A stretch of DNA of 36,889 bases. It comes from a virus. Positions 1 through 6,068 of this stretch are shown here, piece by piece. The translations under genes and the position numbers were made by a program. The stretch is from the IMG/VR virus record IMGVR_UViG_3300021091_000195, positions 1 through 36,889 of that record; one strand, 5' to 3'. Within the stretch, counting starts at the first letter, position 1; the number at the start of each line of letters is the position of its first letter. The notes under the pieces were generated by a model. It had not been told where the DNA came from. It saw only the letters and a program-made list of their open reading frames with translations, and ran no database searches.

Positions 1-453
1 GTTGGCCACTACCAACTCAGCGTTCGATAAACCCTGGGTGACTATGTTGCTAATTCTACCGTATTGGTCAACGGTAATGACAGGTACGGCTACCTGGGGA
101 TAACCATTACCATATGTACCTGCTCCGACCCCAGTGACACCCAACGAAATTGTTGGTGTCATTCCCTCGCCCTGGTTATTAGTAACTACAATACCAGCGC
201 CTTGGTATACATTCTCTACGTACTCCCCTGTGGTGTTGTCCCCGAGGGTGATTACTTTGGCTTGAAAGGTGTTGGTGTTGGCATTGTAAATCAATACATA
301 ACCATCGGCAAGGGAAAGGGCTTCAACGTCTTTTAAAGAACGTAAAAGCGTATCACTTGCTATAGAATTTTTAACAACAATAGAAGCTGCGTTCTGCGAC
401 CCTTGAGTCACAGAAATAGTTGTACCTTTTTTACCTTTTACGGTTACAGCCAT
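1..453 (-). CDS. Tail fibre-like protein, 3' end cut by window edge
   Basis: An open frame of 151 codons starts at ATG 451-453 on the minus strand and runs off the left edge, so only the N-terminus is visible. It begins MAVTVKGKKGTTISVTQ and contains the segment VITVDQYGRISN. That motif recurs in distal tail fibres of T4-like marine phages, where it precedes the repeated shaft. Its ATG directly follows the stop of the upstream structural gene (TAAATG), so the two are probably translated together from the late promoter at 808-815. It is likely a long fibre or fibre-adaptor protein. Host specificity cannot be judged because the C-terminal receptor-binding part lies outside the window. Confidence 0.75.
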   Translation of the reverse strand, partial: MAVTVKGKKGTTISVTQGSQNAASIVVKNSIASDTLLRSLKDVEALSLADGYVLIYNANTNTFQAKVITLGDNTTGEYVENVYQGAGIVVTNNQGEGMTPTISLGVTGVGAGTYGNGYPQVAVPVITVDQYGRISNIVTQGLSNAELVVAN

Positions 454-783
454 TTATCTGGTGACCTCAGGCAGAACTGTTATGATTCCTTCGATAACTC
501 TTAAAGTTTGCGAAGCATTGGATACTTCTAAATCATAAACGTAGCGCCCAGGTCTCAAATTTGCTGTAGAAGCAGCTGAAAGAGATATGATTATTTCCCC
601 ATTAGCGGGGCTTGTAATATTTGCATTAAGCGTGGTTGCATTGGAAGAGTAGTACGAACGGCGCATTTTTGATGCTGCGGTATATGTTGTGAGATCATTG
701 GGATTACCGTCGTCATCATTGAAGTTTATTGTAACCGTGAATGTAGCGCCCTGCTCTATAAGTAGATTGGAAGTTACGGCCAT
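454..783 (-). CDS. Small virion structural protein (tail fibre-associated)
   Basis: A 109-residue protein starting MAVTSNLLIEQGATFTVTINF. It has alternating hydrophobic/polar residues, the segment GEIIISLSAASTANLRPGRYVYDLEV and no enzymatic motif. This looks like an Ig-like or beta-sandwich domain, and similar small proteins sit beside fibre genes in T4-like marine phages. The pattern resembles BppU-type N-terminal domains of siphophage baseplates, but I cannot confirm homology. It is the first gene after the late promoter at 808-815, 25 bases upstream of its ATG, and it abuts the partial fibre gene. Probable role: fibre attachment or decoration. The function is inferred from position and composition only. 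Confidence 0.65.
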   Translation of the reverse strand: MAVTSNLLIEQGATFTVTINFNDDDGNPNDLTTYTAASKMRRSYYSSNATTLNANITSPANGEIIISLSAASTANLRPGRYVYDLEVSNASQTLRVIEGIITVLPEVTR

Positions 784-807
784 AGTGATTCCCTTATTCG
801 ATTGTAT

Positions 808-815
808 TATTTATA
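808..815 (-). promoter_or_regulatory. T4-type late promoter (TATAAATA)
   Basis: The minus strand reads TATAAATA exactly, the -10-like late box recognised in T4 by the gp55 sigma factor with gp33 and the sliding clamp. It lies in the 89-base gap between two structural genes, 25 bases before the ATG at 783 and just after a terminator. It should start a separate late transcript for the distal fibre genes. Confidence 0.8.
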
Positions 816-832
816 ATAAAGGGAAAGTAACG

Positions 833-855
833 AAAAAGGGCCCGAAGGCCCTTTT
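833..855 (-). terminator. Rho-independent terminator with UUCG loop
   Basis: On the minus strand a 9-bp stem AAAAGGGCC/GGCCCTTTT closes a TTCG loop and ends in a run of five T. The C(UUCG)G tetraloop is exceptionally stable. It lies just past the stop of the 98-residue fibre-like gene and should end the upstream transcript before the next late promoter restarts. The A/T-flanked stem could also work on the plus strand. Confidence 0.85.
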
Positions 856-872
856 CTAAGAAAAATTATTTT

Positions 873-1169
873 TTAATTAAGATCAACCCAGGCATTACCG
901 TCGTAGCCTTGAAATTTAGTGTTAGAAAGTACTAACATTCCAGCTAACGGTACTGTAATTGTAGCATTTCTTGCTGCATCGCTTTCAAATACAGAAATTT
1001 TTATAGTACCAGGTTTAATTTCATTAATAGCCGAGACTACATTACTTTTAATTGTAGTCTGAAGATTAGATAAAATACCTACATTAGAATTTACAATACT
1101 AGAGGCTGTATTAGCAGCAAGATTGGTTACCCCGGCTAATGTTTCCGGTCTTCTTCCTAGATATCCCAT
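873..1169 (-). CDS. Small tail fibre/structural protein
   Basis: A 98-residue protein starting MGYLGRRPETLAGVTNLAAN. The N-terminus resembles the MAYIGRAPLSG start of the 338-residue protein at 4257-5273, a common virion-attachment leader in T4-like marine phage fibres. The middle segment SNLQTTIKSNVVSAINEI matches SNLTTTNKGNLVAAVNEV in the 69-residue protein at 5625-5834. The C-terminus (FQGYDGNAWVDLN) resembles the end of many short phage fibre proteins. No enzymatic residues are seen. It is the last gene before the terminator at 833-855 and follows the 2OG oxygenase pair. Probable minor fibre subunit, with shared modules pointing to local duplication and shuffling. Confidence 0.7.
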   Translation of the reverse strand: MGYLGRRPETLAGVTNLAANTASSIVNSNVGILSNLQTTIKSNVVSAINEIKPGTIKISVFESDAARNATITVPLAGMLVLSNTKFQGYDGNAWVDLN

Positions 1170-1191
1170 TTTTTACCTGATAGTTTGTTAG

Positions 1192-1791
1192 TTATTGAAA
1201 TTCCATCCATCCTGTCATTATATATTTAGCGCCTGAGAGCGGGGGATTACCGCGGTGGGCCCAAGGAAAGTTAGGAGGAAATATAATTATTCGACCTTTT
1301 TTAGGGGGATATCTTTTACTTAAATATATAAATTCTGTCTCTCCCCCCTCTTCTACCTCATTTAAATAAACAATATAAACCCCTACTCTTCTCGAATAAG
1401 GAACATCTCCATCTTCACAATGCCAAACATGATACCCTTCCCCGGGTAAAGTCTTCTGAACTTTATACGAATAGATAGTATGCTTGGCATACTGGGCTAG
1501 TACGTCGAATTTTTTAAGATAAATTGGATAACATACATCCCAGAACGCTTTATTAAATTCACTAATAACCGGGGTTAAATTTTCATATGTAAAGTTTATT
1601 TCTTCAGAGGTTCTAGGATTAAGGACGGTGGAATTATCACTTTTTACTGAGGAAGCAGCTTCATTTCTTTCCCAGGTTTTATTGTTTACTGCACACCACT
1701 CATAATATTCAATTACCCTATCACACCAGGTAGGGGGTAGATAGTCATCAAATACACCTACAAAATTATCATCAATAGTATATGAACTCAT
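1192..1791 (-). CDS. 2OG-Fe(II) oxygenase, HxE variant
   Basis: A 199-residue protein of the 2-oxoglutarate/Fe(II)-dependent dioxygenase (prolyl 4-hydroxylase-like) superfamily. Candidate iron ligands are H124 and E126 in YHVWHCEDGD and the distal H179 in FPWAHRGNPP. K189 (GAKYIMTGW) is the likely 2-oxoglutarate carboxylate contact. The usual HxD is HxE here. The core strands RRVGVYIVYLNEVEEGGETEF and GRIIIFPP fit the jelly-roll fold. T4-like marine phages often carry such genes among tail fibre genes, but substrates are unknown; hydroxylation of a fibre or host surface protein is a guess. It lies two bases from a second, more canonical oxygenase (1794-2399). The fold assignment is firm, the substrate is not. 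Confidence 0.88.
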   Translation of the reverse strand: MSSYTIDDNFVGVFDDYLPPTWCDRVIEYYEWCAVNNKTWERNEAASSVKSDNSTVLNPRTSEEINFTYENLTPVISEFNKAFWDVCYPIYLKKFDVLAQYAKHTIYSYKVQKTLPGEGYHVWHCEDGDVPYSRRVGVYIVYLNEVEEGGETEFIYLSKRYPPKKGRIIIFPPNFPWAHRGNPPLSGAKYIMTGWMEFQ

Positions 1792-1793
1792 AA

Positions 1794-2399
1794 TTATCTA
1801 AATGCGGGCCCTGTTATCCAAACTACCAAACTTATTCTAGTACCTTTAGTTACTGGTGTAACTCTATGTAAGATATAGCTTGGAAAAGCTACAACCAAGC
1901 CTCTTTTTTTTGTAACGGTAGTTATTAACGAACTACCGTATAATTCTAAATCACCGCCCTCGTAATCTTCGGGGTCAGAAAGTTGTAAAACCATGGAAAG
2001 TTTGCGAGGAGCAAGAGTATTTTCTGGACCAGAAGAAGTATCTATGTGCCAGGTATAGTGACCTTTATCATCACTATTATAAATGGTAAATTGCATGTGT
2101 TCATTAAAACCAAATAAATCATATCTATAAAATTTACCATTTAAACATCTTGCAATATAAGCTAATCGATCATAAAGCCAGCTTGAATCAGCAGTAAGAT
2201 CAATCCAAGATGTACTGGAAGTTCTTATATCAGGGGAAATTATATTAGAACTTGAGACCTTTGCAGCATCTATTTGACGAGATTTACCGATAGAAATAAT
2301 ATCTTCAATTTCTTTATCGCTAAATCCATTTTCCCAAGTGACATAAGTATGATCCCCCGTACCATAGGTAGGAGACGGGGAAAAAATATATGTAGACAT
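1794..2399 (-). CDS. 2OG-Fe(II) oxygenase, PKHD type
   Basis: A 201-residue 2OG-Fe(II) oxygenase with a complete canonical centre: H118 and D120 in HYTWHIDTS, distal H178 in SYILHRVTPV and R188 in GTRISLVVWITGP. The layout HxD...H...R with LSMVLQLSDPEDYEGGDLEL matches PKHD-type hydroxylases. It is probably cytosolic; no signal peptide is visible. It sits directly upstream of the HxE oxygenase and downstream of the collagen-like Gly-X-Y protein. Because prolyl hydroxylases act on collagen-like sequences in other systems, hydroxylation of that neighbour is a testable idea, but nothing in the sequence proves it. The two oxygenases are distantly related, so a recent tandem duplication is unlikely. 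Confidence 0.9.
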   Translation of the reverse strand: MSTYIFSPSPTYGTGDHTYVTWENGFSDKEIEDIISIGKSRQIDAAKVSSSNIISPDIRTSSTSWIDLTADSSWLYDRLAYIARCLNGKFYRYDLFGFNEHMQFTIYNSDDKGHYTWHIDTSSGPENTLAPRKLSMVLQLSDPEDYEGGDLELYGSSLITTVTKKRGLVVAFPSYILHRVTPVTKGTRISLVVWITGPAFR

Positions 2400-2437
2400 A
2401 TTTAAATTATAAACTCAAATCAAATTTTATTCAATAC

Positions 2438-3910
2438 TTATTGCCTATTCCAAGATACTTGAACGCTACCATCAGTTACCCCGCCACCTACAGTGAGAGC
2501 TACTTGTTGTCTTCTTGAAAAATTTACAGCTGATTGTGAGTTTGGAGCTGTATTAGTTCCAGGTTGACCTAACCCACCGGCTTTACCAGGCCATGTATTA
2601 GGCGCGGCTTGACCTGCAGTTCCATTTGTTGCACCAGTACCGGGTAGGCCAGTTGGTCCTTGCCCACCAGGCTGCCCGGGCTGCCCTTGGGCTCCTGCTG
2701 AACCAGCTTGTCCTGGGGAACCTTGTGTACCTAAAAAACCGCCATTACCCCCTGTACCGCTTATTGCATTATATATTATATAGCTATACCCATTAGCAAG
2801 TGCAGTAAGAGTTTGTGCTCCACTAGAGCCACCTTGCCCTCCGTGGCCGCCAAGCTGTGAGACACCTGGGTTTCCGGGATTACCAGCCACAACATTGGTT
2901 GTTAGAGAAGAGCCTGCGTTTGCTGGACCGAAAAAGATAAAGTTACCAAGAGGATTTGTACCTCCTCCATTACCACCACTACCCCCTGGCCCGCCAGGTC
3001 CTCCGGCACCCCCTGATCCGGGTTGTCCTCCTGTGCCAGGTTGCCCACCGCCTCCCGGTCCTCCAATTCCCCCAGGGTTACCTGCGATACCGCCTTGACC
3101 CCCTTGACCGCCTGGGCCACCAACGCCAGCTGTACCGCCTTGACCTCCGGGCAAAGGAGAAGCAGCAAAGTTTATATTTCCAAACGCGGAAGGATTACCT
3201 GCATTACCGGCCGATCCAGGCTGACCTTGGGTTCCAGGTTGTCCTTGCCCGCCAGGCTGCCCGGGCTGACCATTAGCCCCAACGCTACCAGGCCAAGTGT
3301 TAGGGGCTGAAAACCCGCTTTGGCCAGGTTGGCCCCCGGTTCCGGAACCGCCACCGCCACCTGAGCTACCTGGATTACTAGGCTGGCCAGCGCTACCTGC
3401 CCCGCCTGACTGCCCTGGGCCCCCGGTACCGCCACTGCCCCCTGGACCACCCGGGGGCTGAAATATATCTCCCCCAATCCCGGAACTACCACTAGTAGCG
3501 TTAGAGTTTGTATTCACTGAAACAGGAGCCCCAAACGGAGCGGAGTTATAAGGGGCGTTAGTTACCCCACCGCCACCGCCACCACCACCACCTGATCCAG
3601 CTGGCAGACTACCTTGGCCGGGGTTTCCAGCACTACCACCTGGGCCGCCTTGGCCCCCTTGGCCCCCTTGACCGCCTGGACCTCCAACCCCGTTGTTACC
3701 ATTAGTCCCTGGTTGTCCTGTTGCACCAGGGGCCCCATCATTACCGTTCGCACCAGGGCCGCCAGCATTACCCGCTCCAGGTCTAGCAACCACGCTAGCG
3801 GTTCTTATACCTAAAGGCGCTTGAAAGGTAAAATTACCTGCTGTATTGTAAGACGCCTGGCCCCCTGGTGCTATCGAACGTCTTAATGTACTTGCGAACC
3901 CTAAAGGCAT
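2438..3910 (-). CDS. Glycine-rich collagen-like tail fibre/adhesin
   Basis: A 490-residue protein dominated by Gly, Pro, Gln, Ser and Asn. A short non-repetitive head (about residues 1-45, MPLGFASTLRRSIAPGGQAS...) is followed by long tracts of GGPGGQGGQGG, GQPGTQGQPG and similar Gly-X-Y or polyglycine-II-like repeats to about residue 455. A compact tail ends GGGVTDGSVQVSWNRQ. Gly-rich repeats of this kind occur in T4-like adhesins such as gp38-type tips and in marine phage fibres, and form extended triple-helical or glycine-sandwich structures. It is likely an exposed receptor-binding or fibre component. The high-GC repeats create several shadow ORFs on both strands. Neighbours are fibre genes, a thioredoxin-like gene and two oxygenases. 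Confidence 0.8.
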   Translation of the reverse strand: MPLGFASTLRRSIAPGGQASYNTAGNFTFQAPLGIRTASVVARPGAGNAGGPGANGNDGAPGATGQPGTNGNNGVGGPGGQGGQGGQGGPGGSAGNPGQGSLPAGSGGGGGGGGGVTNAPYNSAPFGAPVSVNTNSNATSGSSGIGGDIFQPPGGPGGSGGTGGPGQSGGAGSAGQPSNPGSSGGGGGSGTGGQPGQSGFSAPNTWPGSVGANGQPGQPGGQGQPGTQGQPGSAGNAGNPSAFGNINFAASPLPGGQGGTAGVGGPGGQGGQGGIAGNPGGIGGPGGGGQPGTGGQPGSGGAGGPGGPGGSGGNGGGTNPLGNFIFFGPANAGSSLTTNVVAGNPGNPGVSQLGGHGGQGGSSGAQTLTALANGYSYIIYNAISGTGGNGGFLGTQGSPGQAGSAGAQGQPGQPGGQGPTGLPGTGATNGTAGQAAPNTWPGKAGGLGQPGTNTAPNSQSAVNFSRRQQVALTVGGGVTDGSVQVSWNRQ

Positions 3911-3912
3911 GA

Positions 3913-4239
3913 TTAGCTATTTTTTCTACTTAAAGATAAAAAATTGCTATCTGATTGAATGTCGGCTAAATTTGTAAAATAACCACGGGGCCACTGACTT
4001 GGGCTTAAATCTAAATCCATATTTGTAAAGACAACAATTGGAAAATCATTTATATTAGCATCAGGAAACCAATCGTTTAGGGTACTTAATACGGATTCAT
4101 GCTGTGCTTCGTCATTATACTGTAGAAGTGTGTACTTAACGTTATTATTTTTTAGCCATTCTAATACGCGATAGCACTCCTGGGCATTAGATGTCCACCC
4201 AGTATAAAGAAAAATGTCGTCTATCTTAGATACTGCCAT
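3913..4239 (-). CDS. Degenerate thioredoxin/glutaredoxin-fold protein
   Basis: A 108-residue protein. The N-terminal strand DDIFLYTGWTSNAQECYRVLEWLKNNNVKYTLLQY follows a glutaredoxin beta-alpha-beta outline, and NDFPIVVFTN resembles the cis-proline strand of that fold. The CxxC site is absent: the corresponding stretch is TSNAQEC with one cysteine, so a normal redox reaction is doubtful. It is encoded two bases from the Gly-rich adhesin, inside the fibre cluster, and is presumably expressed late with it. It may be a structural chaperone or a virion protein using the fold as a scaffold. Fold assignment is tentative; the absence of CxxC is directly seen. Confidence 0.55.
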   Translation of the reverse strand: MAVSKIDDIFLYTGWTSNAQECYRVLEWLKNNNVKYTLLQYNDEAQHESVLSTLNDWFPDANINDFPIVVFTNMDLDLSPSQWPRGYFTNLADIQSDSNFLSLSRKNS

Positions 4240-4256
4240 TAAAATCTCCTTGATCT

Positions 4257-5273
4257 TTAAATAATAACATCCGATATTGCATGAGTACCGATGTATCTGA
4301 CCCCACCGTTAGGTGAAAAGAAAGTTAAAACATCGGTATTTCCAGCTAATATTGATAGCTGTGGTAAAGCATTTTCAGTATAAACAGCACTGGTTACGTT
4401 AATAGTATTACTACCAAAAACCTGGGTAGCAATCAATGTAATTGGCATTGTAAAGGGTACCGTAGGGTGGTTGGTAAAAGTAAAGGTAACATTACCAATT
4501 AGGTTTGCTCTATAAATGTTACCTTGAGAAAGATCTATATTAACAGTAGCTCCAGCAGCGGTTCCAATGTTTCCAAGATTGGTAATTAGCTCTTTATAGC
4601 TAGAAACATAAGCATTGCTTATTGCAGAGTTTGTAATAGTAACGTTAGCTATGTTACCGGTAACATTACTACCTAAAACCGTGTTTATAATAGTAGCGTT
4701 AGCTATGTTACCGGTAACATTACTACCTAAAACCGTGTTTGTAATAGTAGCGTTAGCTATGATACCGGTAACATTACTACCTAAAACCGTGTTTGTAATT
4801 GTACCGTTGTTTATTGTTCCTTCCAGTGTACCGCTTACATTACTACCTAAAACTGAATTGGTAAGTATAACATTACCTGTAGTATTATTAAGTAAAACAT
4901 TAGATACTATAGAACCGTTAATTGTAACATTGTTTAGGGTAAGGTTATTACCGGTAAGGTTATTAATAGAGGCTATACCACTACCTCCTGTAGATACAGC
5001 TGTACCAGTATTGCCTAAAATAATAGCGTGAAAAGACTGCGCAGCGTTAGGTGCATTTGTAAATAATAAATTATTACCATTTACGTTATAATCAACCGCT
5101 GGCTCTAAAACCTGTCCGTCTAATACAGCAATCATCACGTAAGGGGAACCAGGTATAACAGCTTCAGTCAGATAAGTTATCGCAAAAGTATTTGTATTAG
5201 AATTGAACTGCGCTTCTATACTGTCTATTTTACGAAAATCACCTGATAGGGGTGCTCTACCAATATAAGCCAT
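4257..5273 (-). CDS. Tail fibre protein with 18-residue repeats
   Basis: A 338-residue fibre-like protein. The N-terminus MAYIGRAPLSGDFRKIDSIEAQFNS (to about residue 100) resembles the conserved head domain of marine T4-like structural proteins. The centre carries repeats based on NTVLGSNVTGNIANATI, three close copies plus a longer 22-residue divergent copy, a pattern typical of beta-helical or pentapeptide-like shafts. The C-terminus (about 225-338) includes NIDLSQGNIYRANLIGNVTFTFTN and resembles the fibre end domain found in many phages. It is likely a distal fibre or tail-tip component. The repeats are encoded by 54-bp near-identical DNA units, so copy number can change by recombination. 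It lies between two small structural genes and the thioredoxin-like gene. Confidence 0.75.
   Translation of the reverse strand: MAYIGRAPLSGDFRKIDSIEAQFNSNTNTFAITYLTEAVIPGSPYVMIAVLDGQVLEPAVDYNVNGNNLLFTNAPNAAQSFHAIILGNTGTAVSTGGSGIASINNLTGNNLTLNNVTINGSIVSNVLLNNTTGNVILTNSVLGSNVSGTLEGTINNGTITNTVLGSNVTGIIANATITNTVLGSNVTGNIANATIINTVLGSNVTGNIANVTITNSAISNAYVSSYKELITNLGNIGTAAGATVNIDLSQGNIYRANLIGNVTFTFTNHPTVPFTMPITLIATQVFGSNTINVTSAVYTENALPQLSILAGNTDVLTFFSPNGGVRYIGTHAISDVII
4627..4860. repeat. 54-bp tandem repeats inside fibre gene
   Basis: The block acctaaaacc recurs at 4671, 4725 and 4779, a period of 54 bases (18 codons). A further diverged copy at 4845 is spaced 66 bases away. Units share cgttagctatg-taccggtaacattactacctaaaacc with few mismatches. 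All spacings are multiples of three, so the reading frame is kept. These are coding repeats and not a CRISPR array. Confidence 0.9.
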
Positions 5274-5282
5274 TTAATATCC

Positions 5283-5615
5283 TTAGGTAATTTCTAAAAG
5301 AGACATTACAACATCCATTGATGCTGATGTATCGGATTGAACTTCAATACGGTCTCCTGTAATCATAACAATTTTTTGTTCTCCGCCAACTACTACTAAA
5401 GAACTACCTGTTGGAATGGGAGCATTTTTTATTAAAAAAACAGAGCTAGTTGCATTGCGAAGTAGCGCTGATCCTTGAATTTCATTTGTATATGTATTTG
5501 TGAATACCAAACCAATAAGCGTTGTAGATGTATTTGCTGCAACGATATAGCTACCTACAACTACGTTTGCATTGCCAACGTTGGATGATACTCTTCTTGT
5601 AAATAAACTTGCCAT
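5283..5615 (-). CDS. Small virion structural protein
   Basis: A 110-residue protein starting MASLFTRRVSSNVGNANVVVGSY. It is rich in Val, Thr, Ser and Asn with beta-strand periodicity (TTLIGLVFTN, SSLVVVGGEQKIVMITGDRIEVQSD) and has no catalytic motif. Proteins of this size and style occur next to fibre genes in T4-like marine phages and are usually virion-associated. The segment GDRIEVQSDTSASMDVVMSLLEI fits a beta-sandwich edge. It probably belongs to the fibre or baseplate periphery and is co-transcribed with both neighbours. A specific function is not recognisable. Confidence 0.65.
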   Translation of the reverse strand: MASLFTRRVSSNVGNANVVVGSYIVAANTSTTLIGLVFTNTYTNEIQGSALLRNATSSVFLIKNAPIPTGSSLVVVGGEQKIVMITGDRIEVQSDTSASMDVVMSLLEIT

Positions 5616-5624
5616 TCTATCTCC

Positions 5625-5834
5625 TTAACTTAGCGCAATGACAAACGGAAGAGGGTCAGCACCATCAGTAAAATCTTTTTTTACCTCATTAACTGCAGCT
5701 ACTAGATTACCTTTATTGGTTGTTGTTAAATTTGAAACCACACCAATATCGATATTAAGGTTAGAAAAGTTACCATCCACCTCGAAGTTTGTTAGCGGGG
5801 TTCCTTTTACCTGTCTTAAAATAATCGTAGCCAT
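5625..5834 (-). CDS. Short tail fibre N-terminal-like protein
   Basis: A 69-residue protein starting MATIILRQVKGTPLTNFEVDGNFSNLN. This is the standard leader of many marine phage tail fibres (ILR-VKG--L---EVD-NF-NLN), normally the virion-attachment end. It is followed by SNLTTTNKGNLVAAVNEV, shared with the 98-residue protein at 873-1169, and stops shortly after. It is therefore either a free-standing adaptor or a fibre reduced to its attachment domain. Its ATG overlaps the stop of the 76-residue gene upstream. No frameshifted continuation is visible downstream, so I treat it as intact and short. Confidence 0.65.
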   Translation of the reverse strand: MATIILRQVKGTPLTNFEVDGNFSNLNIDIGVVSNLTTTNKGNLVAAVNEVKKDFTDGADPLPFVIALS

Positions 5835-6064
5835 TAAATTCCTTTGTCTACCTTTTGTAAAAAGGATGTAAACATTTGTTTAAGTTCCTGTATATCGTTC
5901 TTGATATTATTTATCTCTAAATTTATGCTATCAATTGCTTGCTTATTATTCATAAGCACGGCTCTTTGCGTTCTAACATTTATTTTATTTTGATCATCTA
6001 AAACAATAATAGCTTTTGAATGAGGATCTCTAACCAAATTTGGATGATCTTTAACTTTTAACAT
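5834..6064 (-). CDS. Small coiled-coil protein, conserved hypothetical
   Basis: A 76-residue protein read from ATG at 6064 (MLKVKDHPNLVRDPHSKAIIVLDD). A longer frame from a TTG at 6082 would overlap the upstream gene and is less likely. The N-terminal motif VKDHPNLVRDPHSKAI recurs in T4-like marine phages near structural genes. The C-terminal half (SINLEINNIKNDIQELKQMFTSFLQKV) has heptad-like spacing and should form a coiled coil. It lies between the 614-residue structural protein and the short fibre leader. A trimeric linker or assembly factor is possible, but the function is unknown. Confidence 0.6.
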   Translation of the reverse strand: MLKVKDHPNLVRDPHSKAIIVLDDQNKINVRTQRAVLMNNKQAIDSINLEINNIKNDIQELKQMFTSFLQKVDKGI

Positions 6065-6068
6065 TCTA

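Noticed and set aside
64-336. A 90-codon plus-strand ORF
   Set aside because: It is opposite the partial tail fibre frame, which runs unbroken through the whole segment and has a recognisable motif.
2895-3310. Proline-rich plus-strand ORFs
   Set aside because: They are antisense to the Gly-rich collagen-like gene; Gly codons read as Pro on the opposite strand. No start signals.
4627-4860. Regular repeats resembling a CRISPR array
   Set aside because: Repeats are coding, contiguous without unique spacers and keep an 18-residue frame; no cas genes nearby.
4615-5031. A 138-codon plus-strand ORF with internal repeats
   Set aside because: It is the antisense shadow of the repeat-bearing fibre gene; its repeats come from the same 54-bp units and it has no ribosome site.
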